Assembly: GCA_050945855.1 (NCBI GenBank)
Contig: JBMNTS010000002.1
Coordinates: 13,744-77,743 of the forward strand
Direction of reading: 5' to 3'
From: CAYSNP01 sp050945855
Lineage (GTDB): Bacteria > Bacillota > Clostridia > Christensenellales > DTU072
DNA: 64,000 bases
Position numbers and translations under genes: made by a program. Position 1 is the first letter of the stretch, and the number at the start of each line of letters is the position of its first letter. Positions 53,567-61,826 of this stretch are shown here, piece by piece. The notes below the pieces were generated by a model, which saw only the letters and a program-made list of their open reading frames with translations, made no database searches and was not told where the DNA came from.

Positions 53567-54837
53567 ATTTTCTTCTCCCTGATTATTTTTTTGGCGACTC
53601 TTATCGATTGTACCAAAGGTCTTTTTGCAGGGCAAATATAGGCGCAGCAGCCGCACTCTATGCAGGCAAGCGCACCATACCTTTTTGCCTCAGCAAACCT
53701 TTCGTGCTGCACGTTTGCGTCAATAAACATGGGCATAAGGCGCATAGGACACACGTTTGCGCATTTTGCGCAATTAATGCACTCGCTGTATGAGAGACAG
53801 GAAATCTCGCCCGGGGTAAGCAGCAACAGCGCGTTAACGCCCTTAGTGCAGCAGGGTTCCAGACTGTCCAGCGCAATACCCATCATAGGGCCGCCCACTA
53901 TAGCCTTGACCCACTCGTCATTGGAGCCCAGTTTGTCCGCAAGGTAAGAAAACGGCACTCCTGTCCGGGCGTAAATGTTTTTGGGATTGACAACGCCGCC
54001 GCCCGACACAGTCATAAACCTGCCGTATAGCGGCTTGCCCAAAGCGCATGCCTCATATATGGCGTAACCGGTGGCTATGCTGACAACCAGGCATCCCACA
54101 TCCGAGGGCAGCCCGCCTTCGGGCACCCTTTTGCGGGTCAAAGCGTAAATAAGCTGCTTTTCGCCTCCTTGCGGATACTTGGTTTTCAAAGGAACTACCT
54201 GCACGTCTTCCGATGCCGCCCTTTCAAGAGCTGAAATTGCGTCCGGCTTGTTGGCTTCCACGCCTATTAACACTTCTTCCGCGCCCGACGCCAGCTTTGC
54301 GTAGGCAATGCCCTGCATTATTTTTTCGGGATATTCCAGCATAAGCCTATGGTCGCAGGTGATATAAGGCTCGCATTCCGCGCCGTTGATTATAAGCGTG
54401 CGCACCTTTTTTTGAAACTTTATCGCGGTAGGAAAAGTCGCTCCGCCCAGTCCTACAATACCCGCGTCAAAAATCCTTTGGACAATAGCCTCAGGCGTGG
54501 GATTGTCAAGAGGCGCAAGCCTTTCCTCCTCGTATGAAAAATCGTTTTTTATGGAAATATGCGCGCTTTTTCTGCCCAAGGTGTTTTCCGCCTTTATTAT
54601 CCCTATTACCTCGCCGGATACCGAAGAGTGAACGTTGGCGCTGAATCCTGCCTGGGCCGCTCCGATAAGAGTGCCTGCCTTAACTTTATCGCCGGGGGAT
54701 ACGACTGCGCGTGCCTCTTTACCCGCATGCTGGCTCAATGGAATGGTCACTATTTCGGGCGCGTCCATAATTTCTATGGGAAAAGCGGATGTACTTTTAT
54801 TCCCTTTAGGATGAACTCCTCGTCTGAATGTTTTCAA
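53563..54837 (-). CDS. rnfC: Rnf complex subunit RnfC
   Basis: NADH/FMN-binding peripheral subunit of 424 residues, resembling NuoF. It opens with FRRGVHPKGNK, has the GLGGATFPT nucleotide-binding loop and two cluster motifs, CINCAKCANVCP and CIECGCCAYICP, in the C-terminal quarter. The start is TTG, with GGAG 8 nt upstream; no in-frame ATG fits the conserved FRRGVHP opening. It is the first gene of rnfCDGEAB, the usual clostridial order. Confidence 0.96.
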   Translation of the reverse strand: MKTFRRGVHPKGNKSTSAFPIEIMDAPEIVTIPLSQHAGKEARAVVSPGDKVKAGTLIGAAQAGFSANVHSSVSGEVIGIIKAENTLGRKSAHISIKNDFSYEEERLAPLDNPTPEAIVQRIFDAGIVGLGGATFPTAIKFQKKVRTLIINGAECEPYITCDHRLMLEYPEKIMQGIAYAKLASGAEEVLIGVEANKPDAISALERAASEDVQVVPLKTKYPQGGEKQLIYALTRKRVPEGGLPSDVGCLVVSIATGYAIYEACALGKPLYGRFMTVSGGGVVNPKNIYARTGVPFSYLADKLGSNDEWVKAIVGGPMMGIALDSLEPCCTKGVNALLLLTPGEISCLSYSECINCAKCANVCPMRLMPMFIDANVQHERFAEAKRYGALACIECGCCAYICPAKRPLVQSIRVAKKIIREKKI

Positions 54838-54865
54838 TCTCTCATCTCCTTAAATTCATCATATA

Positions 54866-54894
54866 ATAATAGCACACCGGCAAGTAAATGTAAA
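54866..54894 (-). promoter_or_regulatory. Sigma-A promoter of the rnf operon
   Basis: TTTACA, 17-nt spacer and TATTAT on the minus strand, about 28 nt before the rnfC TTG. Confidence 0.7.
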
Positions 54895-55006
54895 CACTTA
54901 AACGTACTGTTTTGAAGTAAAAAATGTTAAAGAAATGAAATACTGAATCGCTGTTGCATTAAAGTTAATAAGCTAAGATTTCAGGGCGGTTATCAATAAT
55001 TTTTTA

Positions 55007-55213
55007 TCAGTTTTTCCGCCTTTTTTTGTGAGCATCGCAAAAGAAATAATAGAAATCCGCCACTATGCTTGCCAAGGCGCACCCGAAGGTAATCCGGATT
55101 AAAGCCCAAAAGGAATATCTTTTGATTTGCAATTCGGAAATAAAGTTTGCTTTTCCCGTTTCCTTTTCCAGATATACCTTGTCCTGTGTCCGTAAAGTCG
55201 AAATATGGCGAAT
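55007..55213 (-). CDS. Possible small single-helix membrane protein after thiN
   Basis: An open frame downstream of thiN encodes a charged N-terminal part (LRTQDKVYLEKETGK), one hydrophobic helix (FWALIRITFGCALASIVA) and a basic end (DAHKKRRKN), a plausible membrane-protein layout with normal codon choice. It has no ATG, GTG or TTG before the charged part; ATA-ATT at 55211-55216 is the nearest counterpart of the murB case. An 86-codon frame on the same strand overlaps it but looks less protein-like. Low certainty. Confidence 0.25.
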   Translation of the reverse strand: MRHISTLRTQDKVYLEKETGKANFISELQIKRYSFWALIRITFGCALASIVADFYYFFCDAHKKRRKN

Positions 55214-55221
55214 TATGCCGC

Positions 55222-55860
55222 CTAAAAAGAAATATGGCGCAGGGAATTGACAATCACCAATGCGTATCCGTCGCTTACCCGGATACTTACCTCCCCCCTA
55301 GCCTCGTTGCTGATCCCCAAGGTATTATCCGTTTTCAATACCTTGTCCTTAAGCGGATATTTGACCCCGGTTATATCTACCGTTGCCTCGCCGCCCAAAG
55401 GAATAAGCGACAAAGTCGCCCTGCCCATTTTGCCCAAATCAAGTGAGCCGGAGGTTAGATAAACTATACTGCCATTGTTAATCATTCTGGCAGAAACTCC
55501 CGCTTTTGTCAGCCTTAATAGCAGATTAAGGTTGCCCAAAAGGTGGTCTATGCGCCTGCCGCCTCCTCCGTAAATATCAACAACGCCCGCCCCTTGCGAA
55601 ATCGCAAAATCGCAAGCAAGCTCTCCGTCCGTAGCGTTTTTATCTTTGGGAAATTCTATTATCTTAGTCTTATCCGATGCGTGTCTTATGCGCGCGCTGT
55701 CAAAATCACCTATAACATAATCCGCTATGATATCATTTTCCGCGCAAAAATCCCAGCCCCCGTCCGCGGCTATCACCATATCGTATTTCAGGCTTTTGAC
55801 AGCAAACAGAGCGCGGCCTTTCGGCCTTGCTCCGTTTAAAATAATCGCTATCTTTTTCAT
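55222..55860 (-). CDS. thiN: Thiamine pyrophosphokinase
   Basis: Transfers pyrophosphate from ATP to thiamine. The 212-residue protein shows AADGGWDFC, GDFDSAR, KDKNATDGELA and GGGGRRIDHLLGNL, which are the substrate and metal residues of the family. The usual neighbours in Bacillota (rsgA, rpe) are not here. It precedes the rnf operon, but a separate promoter stands between them. Confidence 0.95.
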   Translation of the reverse strand: MKKIAIILNGARPKGRALFAVKSLKYDMVIAADGGWDFCAENDIIADYVIGDFDSARIRHASDKTKIIEFPKDKNATDGELACDFAISQGAGVVDIYGGGGRRIDHLLGNLNLLLRLTKAGVSARMINNGSIVYLTSGSLDLGKMGRATLSLIPLGGEATVDITGVKYPLKDKVLKTDNTLGISNEARGEVSIRVSDGYALVIVNSLRHISF

Positions 55861-55883
55861 GCGTTTTGCATTGCCCTTACGGG

Positions 55884-56303
55884 TTAATCCAAAAATTCGT
55901 CATATTGCGAAAGGTCTACCGAGCCTTGCGCCTCATAATAATGCTTATCCATAAATATTTTGGTTTCGCTCAATACTTCCACAGCCTTGCCCTTGTTGTT
56001 TTTATATATCAACACAATACGGTATTTCCCTTTGACTTCCGCCATTCTGGCTTCGCCTTGGGTGTAATCCACGCTGTTTATGACATCAAGCAACGCCTGC
56101 ATTTGTTCGGTATCCGTCAAATCCTTTTCTTTGGCGGTAACGCCTTCGCCCGCGCGTCTTGTCAGGGTGATTTTTGATAAATCCTCCGCCTTTATATCCG
56201 AAAGCTTCTTTTCCTTTGGCGGATTGCAGCCCGCGCCGAACGCAGCTATACCGAAAACCAGAGCAATTGCAAGTAAAACCATAAAAACATTTTTAATACG
56301 CAT
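55884..56303 (-). CDS. Small lipoprotein of unknown function
   Basis: A 139-residue exported lipoprotein: signal peptide with lipobox GAGC (Cys26), then an alpha/beta domain of ~110 residues containing KITLTRRAGEG, DTEQMQALLDVINSV and RIVLIYKNNKGK. I do not recognise a family. GGGAGG precedes ATG by 8 nt. It could be cotranscribed with thiN, 23 nt downstream, although no link is known. Confidence 0.75.
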   Translation of the reverse strand: MRIKNVFMVLLAIALVFGIAAFGAGCNPPKEKKLSDIKAEDLSKITLTRRAGEGVTAKEKDLTDTEQMQALLDVINSVDYTQGEARMAEVKGKYRIVLIYKNNKGKAVEVLSETKIFMDKHYYEAQGSVDLSQYDEFLD

Positions 56304-56326
56304 AACTATACCTCCCAGTTTAGTTT

Positions 56327-56355
56327 ATTATAACAAAGGTGAAATTATTTTGCAA
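56327..56355 (-). promoter_or_regulatory. Sigma-A promoter of the small lipoprotein-thiN pair
   Basis: TTGCAA, 17-nt spacer and perfect TATAAT on the minus strand, 23 nt before the start codon. Confidence 0.7.
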
Positions 56356-56382
56356 TAAAGGCGCAAAGCAAAGTTACCCCGT

Positions 56383-57066
56383 CTATAAAATCGCGTAAGA
56401 CTCCAAAGCCTTTTTTCTGCTCTTCCAGTCCGGCATATAACAATCCAGTTTTTGATAAAATAATGCGGAATGACCCGCGCATAAGAAATGCGCAAACTCG
56501 TGCATAATTATGAATTCTATGCAAGATAAAGGCGCGTAAATCAACTCGGTATTAAGCGCGATTTTACGATGAACGGGATTGCAACTGCCCCAACGGGAGC
56601 GCATTTTTTTGTAAACTATCATGCAAGGAGGAAACTCTGAGTGCCCCAAGATATTTTCTTTAATAAACCGCTCCGTAATATTCCGCAGTTTGAGCTTGTA
56701 AAAACGCAACAGCGTCTTTCTAATGGTTTCCGTATTCTTATCCTTAACGGTTAAGATTATGCCGCTCTCGTTGAGAAGGGCGCGGTTGCTGCCGCCTTCC
56801 TTAATATCTATATTTATATTCTTTCCCAGAAAGGTAATTTGTTCGCTTTCAAAAGTCAAATCGTCCGCTTTAATAACCGGGGTCTTTTGCGCCATTTTTG
56901 CGAGAGCGGAGGCAAGCCAAGCCTTTTTTGACGCCAAAAAAGATTGGATTGCAGCATCGGCGACCGCATACGGACAGGACAAAATAACGCTTCCGTCGCT
57001 TTTGACTTTGAGATTAATCCGCGTGATGTTTTTCCTTATTATCTTAATATTTTTTGAGTGCGGCAC
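56383..57066 (-). CDS. YgjP-type zinc metallopeptidase (M48-like, DUF45)
   Basis: A 227-residue soluble protein with RSRWGSC, the HEFAH zinc helix in IIMHEFAHFL, a third ligand in CAGHSALFY, and the early IRKNITRINLKVKSDGSV strand pair, all typical of YgjP/WLM-like peptidases often encoded near restriction or repair genes. The substrate is unknown. The start is GTG with AGGA 7 nt upstream; the gene follows the alcohol dehydrogenase after 8 nt. Confidence 0.87.
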   Translation of the reverse strand: MPHSKNIKIIRKNITRINLKVKSDGSVILSCPYAVADAAIQSFLASKKAWLASALAKMAQKTPVIKADDLTFESEQITFLGKNINIDIKEGGSNRALLNESGIILTVKDKNTETIRKTLLRFYKLKLRNITERFIKENILGHSEFPPCMIVYKKMRSRWGSCNPVHRKIALNTELIYAPLSCIEFIIMHEFAHFLCAGHSALFYQKLDCYMPDWKSRKKALESYAIL

Positions 57067-57074
57067 GCTTATTC

Positions 57075-58235
57075 CTACTTGTAAGACCTCTCCAGTATCC
57101 CCCTTACATCCTCTACGGATAGCTTTACCCTGTCCTTTTTAAAAAGCCCGCCCATGGCATCTATGGCGTTTTGGGCGTAAACGGGCATATCCTCTTTTTT
57201 AATGCCGTAATCGCTCATTTTTAAATTGTCAACCTTGCATTGTGTCATCAATAAGGAAAGGCGGTCCAAAAACTCCCCGGCGTCCTCTCCCGTCCCGCCC
57301 ATAGCGCGCGCCATATCCGAGTATCTTTGAGCCAAAGCGGGGCAGAAAATCTTATGGTATTCCAAAGATATCATAATAAGCCCGGCGCCGTGAGGCAGCG
57401 CCGTATGATACGCGCTTAGGGCATGCTCAATGCTATGCTCGGAGGTGCAGCCGGACAGGCTTTCCACAAAACCGCCCAGCGTATTCGCCAGCGCCACATA
57501 TCCCCGCGCCTCCAAATCGGAGCCGTTGTTTACCGCAATAGGCAGGTATTTTGCTATTAACTCTATGCTTTTGAGGGCAAACATATCGCTGGCGGCATTT
57601 GCATTGTTTGCTATGTAGCCTTCCACCGAATGGAAAAGTGTGTCAAAGCCCTGATAAGCCGTCAAATGCGGGGGAACGGTCAGCATAAGCTCTGGGTCTA
57701 CAATGCTTATCAAAGGAAAAGTGTCCTCGGTGCCGAAACCCACCTTTTCCTTGGTATCCTCTTTGGTGACCACCGTCCAGGGGTCGGCTTCGGAGCCTGT
57801 ACCCGCGGTGGTGGTGATAGCTATCACGGGCAAAGGTTTTTTTGCCAAAGGCAAGCCTTTGCCCGTGGCTCCGTCCACATAATCCCAGTAATTGCCTTCA
57901 TTGGCGGCCATAACCGCTATGCTCTTTGCCGCGTCTATGCTGCTGCCTCCGCCTAAGCCTATGACAAAATCGCAATAGCCTTGCCTGGCTACCAGTGCGC
58001 CTTTGGTAATCTCTTCCAAATTGGGGTTGGGAGATATGCCCTGAAAAACGTCGACGGAAACGCCTGCGGATTTAAGATAGCCCTTTACTCTGTCTAGAAT
58101 CCCCAGCCTTGCCATGCTTCCGCCTTTGCTCACCACAATAAGCGCCTTTTCGCCGGGAAAGGAAATGGAAGCAAGATTGGCAAGGGAGCCCGGTCCGAAA
58201 TATATTTTAGTGGGAATATAATAAACAAAATTCAT
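57075..58235 (-). CDS. Iron-containing alcohol dehydrogenase
   Basis: Group III NAD(P)-dependent dehydrogenase of 386 residues. Signatures are GGGSSIDAAKSIA for nucleotide binding, TAGTGSEADPW, and the metal ligands in FDTLFHSVEGYIANNAN, EHSIEHALSAYH and LPHGAGL. It probably reduces aldehydes or butanal-like products in fermentation; specificity is not readable. GAGG precedes ATG, and a perfect TATAAT lies ~30 nt upstream without a clear -35. Confidence 0.92.
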   Translation of the reverse strand: MNFVYYIPTKIYFGPGSLANLASISFPGEKALIVVSKGGSMARLGILDRVKGYLKSAGVSVDVFQGISPNPNLEEITKGALVARQGYCDFVIGLGGGSSIDAAKSIAVMAANEGNYWDYVDGATGKGLPLAKKPLPVIAITTTAGTGSEADPWTVVTKEDTKEKVGFGTEDTFPLISIVDPELMLTVPPHLTAYQGFDTLFHSVEGYIANNANAASDMFALKSIELIAKYLPIAVNNGSDLEARGYVALANTLGGFVESLSGCTSEHSIEHALSAYHTALPHGAGLIMISLEYHKIFCPALAQRYSDMARAMGGTGEDAGEFLDRLSLLMTQCKVDNLKMSDYGIKKEDMPVYAQNAIDAMGGLFKKDRVKLSVEDVRGILERSYK

Positions 58236-58337
58236 ACGTTCTACCTCGCTGATTATTTACTTTATTATATCATAAAAAAAGGCAAAAATGAATACTTACA
58301 TTAAAAAACGGTTTAAAACGCGAAATAAAAGATTTGC

Positions 58338-58502
58338 TTAATTATTTTCTTTGGCTTTGCAGGTATTGCGCATACATTCGCCCCTTGCCGGACAGGAGTA
58401 GCATTTGCTTTTGCCCGCCTTCTTATCTTTATATAGTTTATATATGGCACCCGAAAGAAGTAACAGATACCCTCCGATGCCTATGATGTTTCCCCAGTTC
58501 AT
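58338..58502 (-). CDS. FeoB-associated Cys-rich small membrane protein
   Basis: A 54-residue protein with an N-terminal membrane helix (NIIGIGGYLLLLSGAIYKLY) and a tail with four Cys (CYSC, GECMRNTC). This is the layout of FeoB-associated Cys-rich proteins (sometimes called FeoC-like or FeoX), thought to help Fe(II) transfer. Its ATG overlaps the feoB stop (ATGA), so it is the third gene of the feo operon. Confidence 0.85.
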   Translation of the reverse strand: MNWGNIIGIGGYLLLLSGAIYKLYKDKKAGKSKCYSCPARGECMRNTCKAKENN

Positions 58503-60646
58503 TTTATTTCCCTTTTTATCCTTAACACAATATAGTATGCAATAAAGCTGACAAGGGCGGCCGCCGTTAGCACGACAAAGACGTACATAAATACGGTAGC
58601 CCTGCCCGTACCGGCGATAACGGTGCCCGCGTTATATATGGTCATAGCTACCAGATATGCTACGCCGAACTGAAAAGCAAGAGCAAACGCCACTTTTTTC
58701 TTATTATTGTATTCCGTCCTCATAGCGCCTATCGCAGCAATGCAGGGCGGGGCAAACAAAATGAAAGCCATAAACGCGTACGCCGCCGCGCTGTTGGCAA
58801 ACAACGCGCCCAAATACGAAATAGCATTGCCTTTTGAGCCTGCGATAACGCCGAAGGTGCCTACCACCGCCTCCTTTGCCACTATGCCTGTGGCTATCGC
58901 TGCGACCGATTGCCAATTGCCAAAGCCCAGAGGCGCAAACAAGGGAGCGAACAATCCCCCCATTTTTGCAAGCATGCTCTCCTCTATATCCTCCACGAAT
59001 TGCAGTTTGAAATTAAAAGATTGCAGCAGCCAGATTATGGAGCAGGCTATAAAGATTATGGTGCCCGCCTTGACAAGAAAGTGCTTGCTCCTGTCCCAGG
59101 TGTGAATAAGCAGGCTGCGCATTTTGGGCAGCTTGTATTCGGGCAACTCCATTACAAAAGGCAGGGCGTCCCCGCCGAAAGCCTTTGTCCGCTTTAATAA
59201 AAAGCCGCTGATAACAATAAGAATAATACCCCAAAAGTACATGGAGGCGGCATACAGGGCGTTGCCCCCGAAAACCGCGCTTGCAAACAGCGCGAAAACA
59301 GGCAGCTTTGCGCTGCACGGCACAAAGGGCGTAAGCATTATGGTAAGTTCCCTGTCCCTTTGGCTTTCAATGGTGCGGGTAGCCATTATTCCCGGCACCG
59401 AACAGCCCGTGCCGATAAGCATGGGTATAAAACTTTTTCCGGACAGCCCGAAGCTGCGGAGTATCCTGTCCATAATAAACGCCACCCTAGCCATATATCC
59501 GGAGGATTCCAAAAAAGCGATAAACAGGAACAATACCATCAACTGAGGCAGAAAGGTTATGACCTCTCCTACTCCGCCTATCGCGCCTTCCACCACCAGA
59601 CCCACTACCCAGCCGTCCGCTCCCAATCTGCCCAGGCCGTAGGCTATCCATGAGCTTATCTTTTCTATACCGTATTCCATCCATCGGACGGTGTACGCCC
59701 CCACCCATTGAATGCTGACCAGATACATAAACCACATAAATATGGCAAAGATAGGCATAGCAAGCCATTTGTTTGTTAATATATTATCGATTTTCTCGCT
59801 TATACCGGCAGGGCTCGCCGCCTTTTTAAGCATAACCGCATTTATTATCTCTTCTATTTTTTGGTACCGCGCGTTACTGATTACACTTTCGGCGTCTTCC
59901 CCGTATTTTGCGCAAAGCGCATCTCTTTCCCTTTGCAGCATTGTTTCCAGCGCGTTTATGCCTTTTATCTCACTAAGAAGAATTTTATCGCCTTCCAACA
60001 GTTTAAGAGCGGCCCATTTGGGCGCGTAATTTTGCAGCACGCCCGAAATTTTAATGACCTCGATAATATTGGCGCAGGCGCTTTCTATATCTTCTCCCAA
60101 GCTCAATCCCGCACTGGGTTTATTGTAAAACCCAAATCCCGCGACCTTATCGATAACCTCGTCTATGCCGATATACGGGCTGAGGCTGAACGGCTTGGCC
60201 TTTTTGGCTTTTTTGGTGCAGGAAACTTCCACAACCGGACACCCCAGATACTCCGAAAGCGCGGCAATATTCAGCTTGTCTCCGCGCTTATTGAGTATGT
60301 CTATCATATTGAGCGCGACCACCACGCTTTTGCCCATTTCCAAAAGCTGAAGGGTAAGGTACAGACTGCGCTCCAGACCGGAAGAGTCTATAATATTGAT
60401 AATGCCTTTGATATCGTCCGCCACAAGCTCGCTGCGCGAAGCTATTTCTTCGGGAGAATACGGCGAAAGCGAATAAATGCCCGGCAAATCCACCAGAACA
60501 ATGTCATTATGACCTTTGAGCGCCCCCTCCACTTTCTGCACCGTGACGCCCGGCCAGTTGCCTACATATTGATTGCTGCCGGTGACTTCGTTAAAAAATG
60601 TTGTTTTTCCGCTGTTGGGGTTGCCCGCTAATGCTATCTTAATCAT
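58499..60646 (-). CDS. feoB: Ferrous iron transporter FeoB
   Basis: Fe(II) importer of 715 residues. The cytoplasmic G domain has G1 GNPNSGKTT (8-16), the G3 DLPGIYSL and a G4-like NMIDI. A helical regulator region follows to about residue 270. The membrane part has two Gate regions, with VVGLVVEGAIGGVGEVITFL, GTGCSVPGIMATRT and APCIAAI-like (FAPPCIAAIGAMRT), where Cys residues line the pore. It is transcribed with feoA. Confidence 0.96.
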   Translation of the reverse strand: MIKIALAGNPNSGKTTFFNEVTGSNQYVGNWPGVTVQKVEGALKGHNDIVLVDLPGIYSLSPYSPEEIASRSELVADDIKGIINIIDSSGLERSLYLTLQLLEMGKSVVVALNMIDILNKRGDKLNIAALSEYLGCPVVEVSCTKKAKKAKPFSLSPYIGIDEVIDKVAGFGFYNKPSAGLSLGEDIESACANIIEVIKISGVLQNYAPKWAALKLLEGDKILLSEIKGINALETMLQRERDALCAKYGEDAESVISNARYQKIEEIINAVMLKKAASPAGISEKIDNILTNKWLAMPIFAIFMWFMYLVSIQWVGAYTVRWMEYGIEKISSWIAYGLGRLGADGWVVGLVVEGAIGGVGEVITFLPQLMVLFLFIAFLESSGYMARVAFIMDRILRSFGLSGKSFIPMLIGTGCSVPGIMATRTIESQRDRELTIMLTPFVPCSAKLPVFALFASAVFGGNALYAASMYFWGIILIVISGFLLKRTKAFGGDALPFVMELPEYKLPKMRSLLIHTWDRSKHFLVKAGTIIFIACSIIWLLQSFNFKLQFVEDIEESMLAKMGGLFAPLFAPLGFGNWQSVAAIATGIVAKEAVVGTFGVIAGSKGNAISYLGALFANSAAAYAFMAFILFAPPCIAAIGAMRTEYNNKKKVAFALAFQFGVAYLVAMTIYNAGTVIAGTGRATVFMYVFVVLTAAALVSFIAYYIVLRIKREIK

Positions 60647-60670
60647 ACGTTACCCCTTTTTTTGGACAAA

Positions 60671-60892
60671 CTAATTAACTTCAATACAGCCTGCCTCCGC
60701 GCGGCGCAGGGCAAGCGAGTAATTCCTGACCGAAATTTCTATAGGGTCGCCCAGCGGCGCTATCTTTTTTATTTCCACGACTGCGCCTTTGGTGAGTCCC
60801 ATATCCATTATCCTTTTTTTAATTGCGCCGGTAGCGTTTATCTTTGAAATCTTGGCTTTTTCGCGTATTCCCAGTTGGTTTAAGGTCTTCAA
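60671..60892 (-). CDS. feoA: Ferrous iron transport protein FeoA
   Basis: SH3-like accessory protein of 73 residues with the pattern RIMDMGLTKGAVVEI and DPIEISVRNYSLALRRAEA. It is thought to modulate the FeoB G domain. The start is TTG, with AGGAGG 7 nt upstream. It is first in the operon, behind an iron-type operator. Confidence 0.92.
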   Translation of the reverse strand: MKTLNQLGIREKAKISKINATGAIKKRIMDMGLTKGAVVEIKKIAPLGDPIEISVRNYSLALRRAEAGCIEVN

Positions 60893-60924
60893 AAAATGCC
60901 TCCTGCTTAATTATATGTTTTCCG

Positions 60925-60942
60925 AGTTAGCGTATGCTAACT
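60925..60942. promoter_or_regulatory. Operator of the feo operon (DtxR/IdeR-like inverted repeat)
   Basis: Perfect 7-bp arms AGTTAGC and GCTAACT around GTAT. It covers about +2 to +19 of the feo transcript and resembles the TTAGG/TTAGC half-sites of DtxR-family metal repressors more than a Fur box. Confidence 0.6.
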
Positions 60943-60950
60943 TTAATGTT

Positions 60951-60979
60951 ATTATAATTAATCGCCCGCTTTTTGTCAA
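60951..60979 (-). promoter_or_regulatory. Sigma-A promoter of feoA-feoB
   Basis: Perfect TTGACA, 17-nt spacer and perfect TATAAT on the minus strand, immediately upstream of the operator. Confidence 0.85.
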
Positions 60980-60981
60980 GC

Positions 60982-61017
60982 AAAAATGCGGCTTGTACTA
61001 ATAAAATAAGCCGCATT
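60982..61017 (-). terminator. Rho-independent terminator after the 257-residue lipoprotein gene
   Basis: Ten-base-pair stem AATGCGGCTT / AAGCCGCATT, then TTT on the minus strand. It ends a few bases before the -35 of feo, insulating it. Confidence 0.75.
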
Positions 61018-61052
61018 ATTATATTTATTCCTTTTATTGTAGATTAATTCTT

Positions 61053-61826
61053 TTACCTTGCGGGAATCTCAAAATCTCCGTAATTAATGCGCGCTTCTAT
61101 CTGCTCGCGCCGAATTACCACGCCGATATATTTATCCGTGGTAGTAATCTGTCCGGAAGGAGTTTCGCGCGGCTCCGCATACTCAATAACCGCTTCCAGC
61201 AAATTGAGCTTGCCTTTCTTTATCGTAAGATTGACAGTGCGCTTTTCCGCGCATTTTATCTTATCCCAATAATACTTATATTCATCATCTCCCTTGCCTA
61301 TCTTTTTCCTGTAAGGGGTCTCCGTACTTTCAATCTGCTCGCTTCTGACTTTAAGCATATCAAACCCTGCGCGTTTTATTCCCTGCCTCTGCAGTATATC
61401 CTTATCGGACAGGGTGGAGTAATATTGCAATAAATCCGCGATTATATTGATGCTGTCTTCTTCCGTAAAGAGGCGGTCTTGGGTTACTTCCCCGTTTTCT
61501 TTTACCAATAGCTTTAATTCGTCCCCCTCTTTGTAAACCCACCTTTGAGTGACGACGCCTTCCGTTTCCGTTTTACAATAGTATTCGCCGTCCCGGTGCG
61601 CTACCGTATACGCGATTTTGGTTACGCTGTATTCCACGCTTCCGGTAATTCCCGTGCTTTCCTTGGCTGTATAACGGGTAAGCTCAAAGCCGGAATAATA
61701 ATTTTCGCCTTTGGCGGAAGCGATGCTTCCTTCAAAGTAGCCGTTAAAATCCTCGGGCTTAATATTGCACGCCGCGAGAGTAAAAATCAAGACAAATATG
61801 ATAAATATAAACGCCTTTCTTTTCAT
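61053..61826 (-). CDS. Lipoprotein of unknown function, coupled to a GPH symporter gene
   Basis: A 257-residue exported lipoprotein, lipobox LAAC (Cys20), with a mature part rich in beta strands and charged residues (YFEGSIASAKGE, RWVYKEGDELKLLVKENGE, KRTVNLTIKKGKLNLLEAVI). No family recognised; the layout resembles LolA/LppX-type or secreted carrier proteins but evidence is slight. ATGA overlap with the symporter gene suggests the two work together. Confidence 0.75.
   Translation of the reverse strand: MKRKAFIFIIFVLIFTLAACNIKPEDFNGYFEGSIASAKGENYYSGFELTRYTAKESTGITGSVEYSVTKIAYTVAHRDGEYYCKTETEGVVTQRWVYKEGDELKLLVKENGEVTQDRLFTEEDSINIIADLLQYYSTLSDKDILQRQGIKRAGFDMLKVRSEQIESTETPYRKKIGKGDDEYKYYWDKIKCAEKRTVNLTIKKGKLNLLEAVIEYAEPRETPSGQITTTDKYIGVVIRREQIEARINYGDFEIPAR

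Noticed and set aside
54993..55253. Minus-strand open frame of 86 codons overlapping the thiN end
   Set aside because: Gly/Lys-rich, no hydrophobic pattern, overlaps thiN by 32 bp; the other frame in this stretch looks more like protein.
59861..60631. Plus-strand open frame of 256 codons
   Set aside because: Antisense to the G domain of feoB; no protein-like features.
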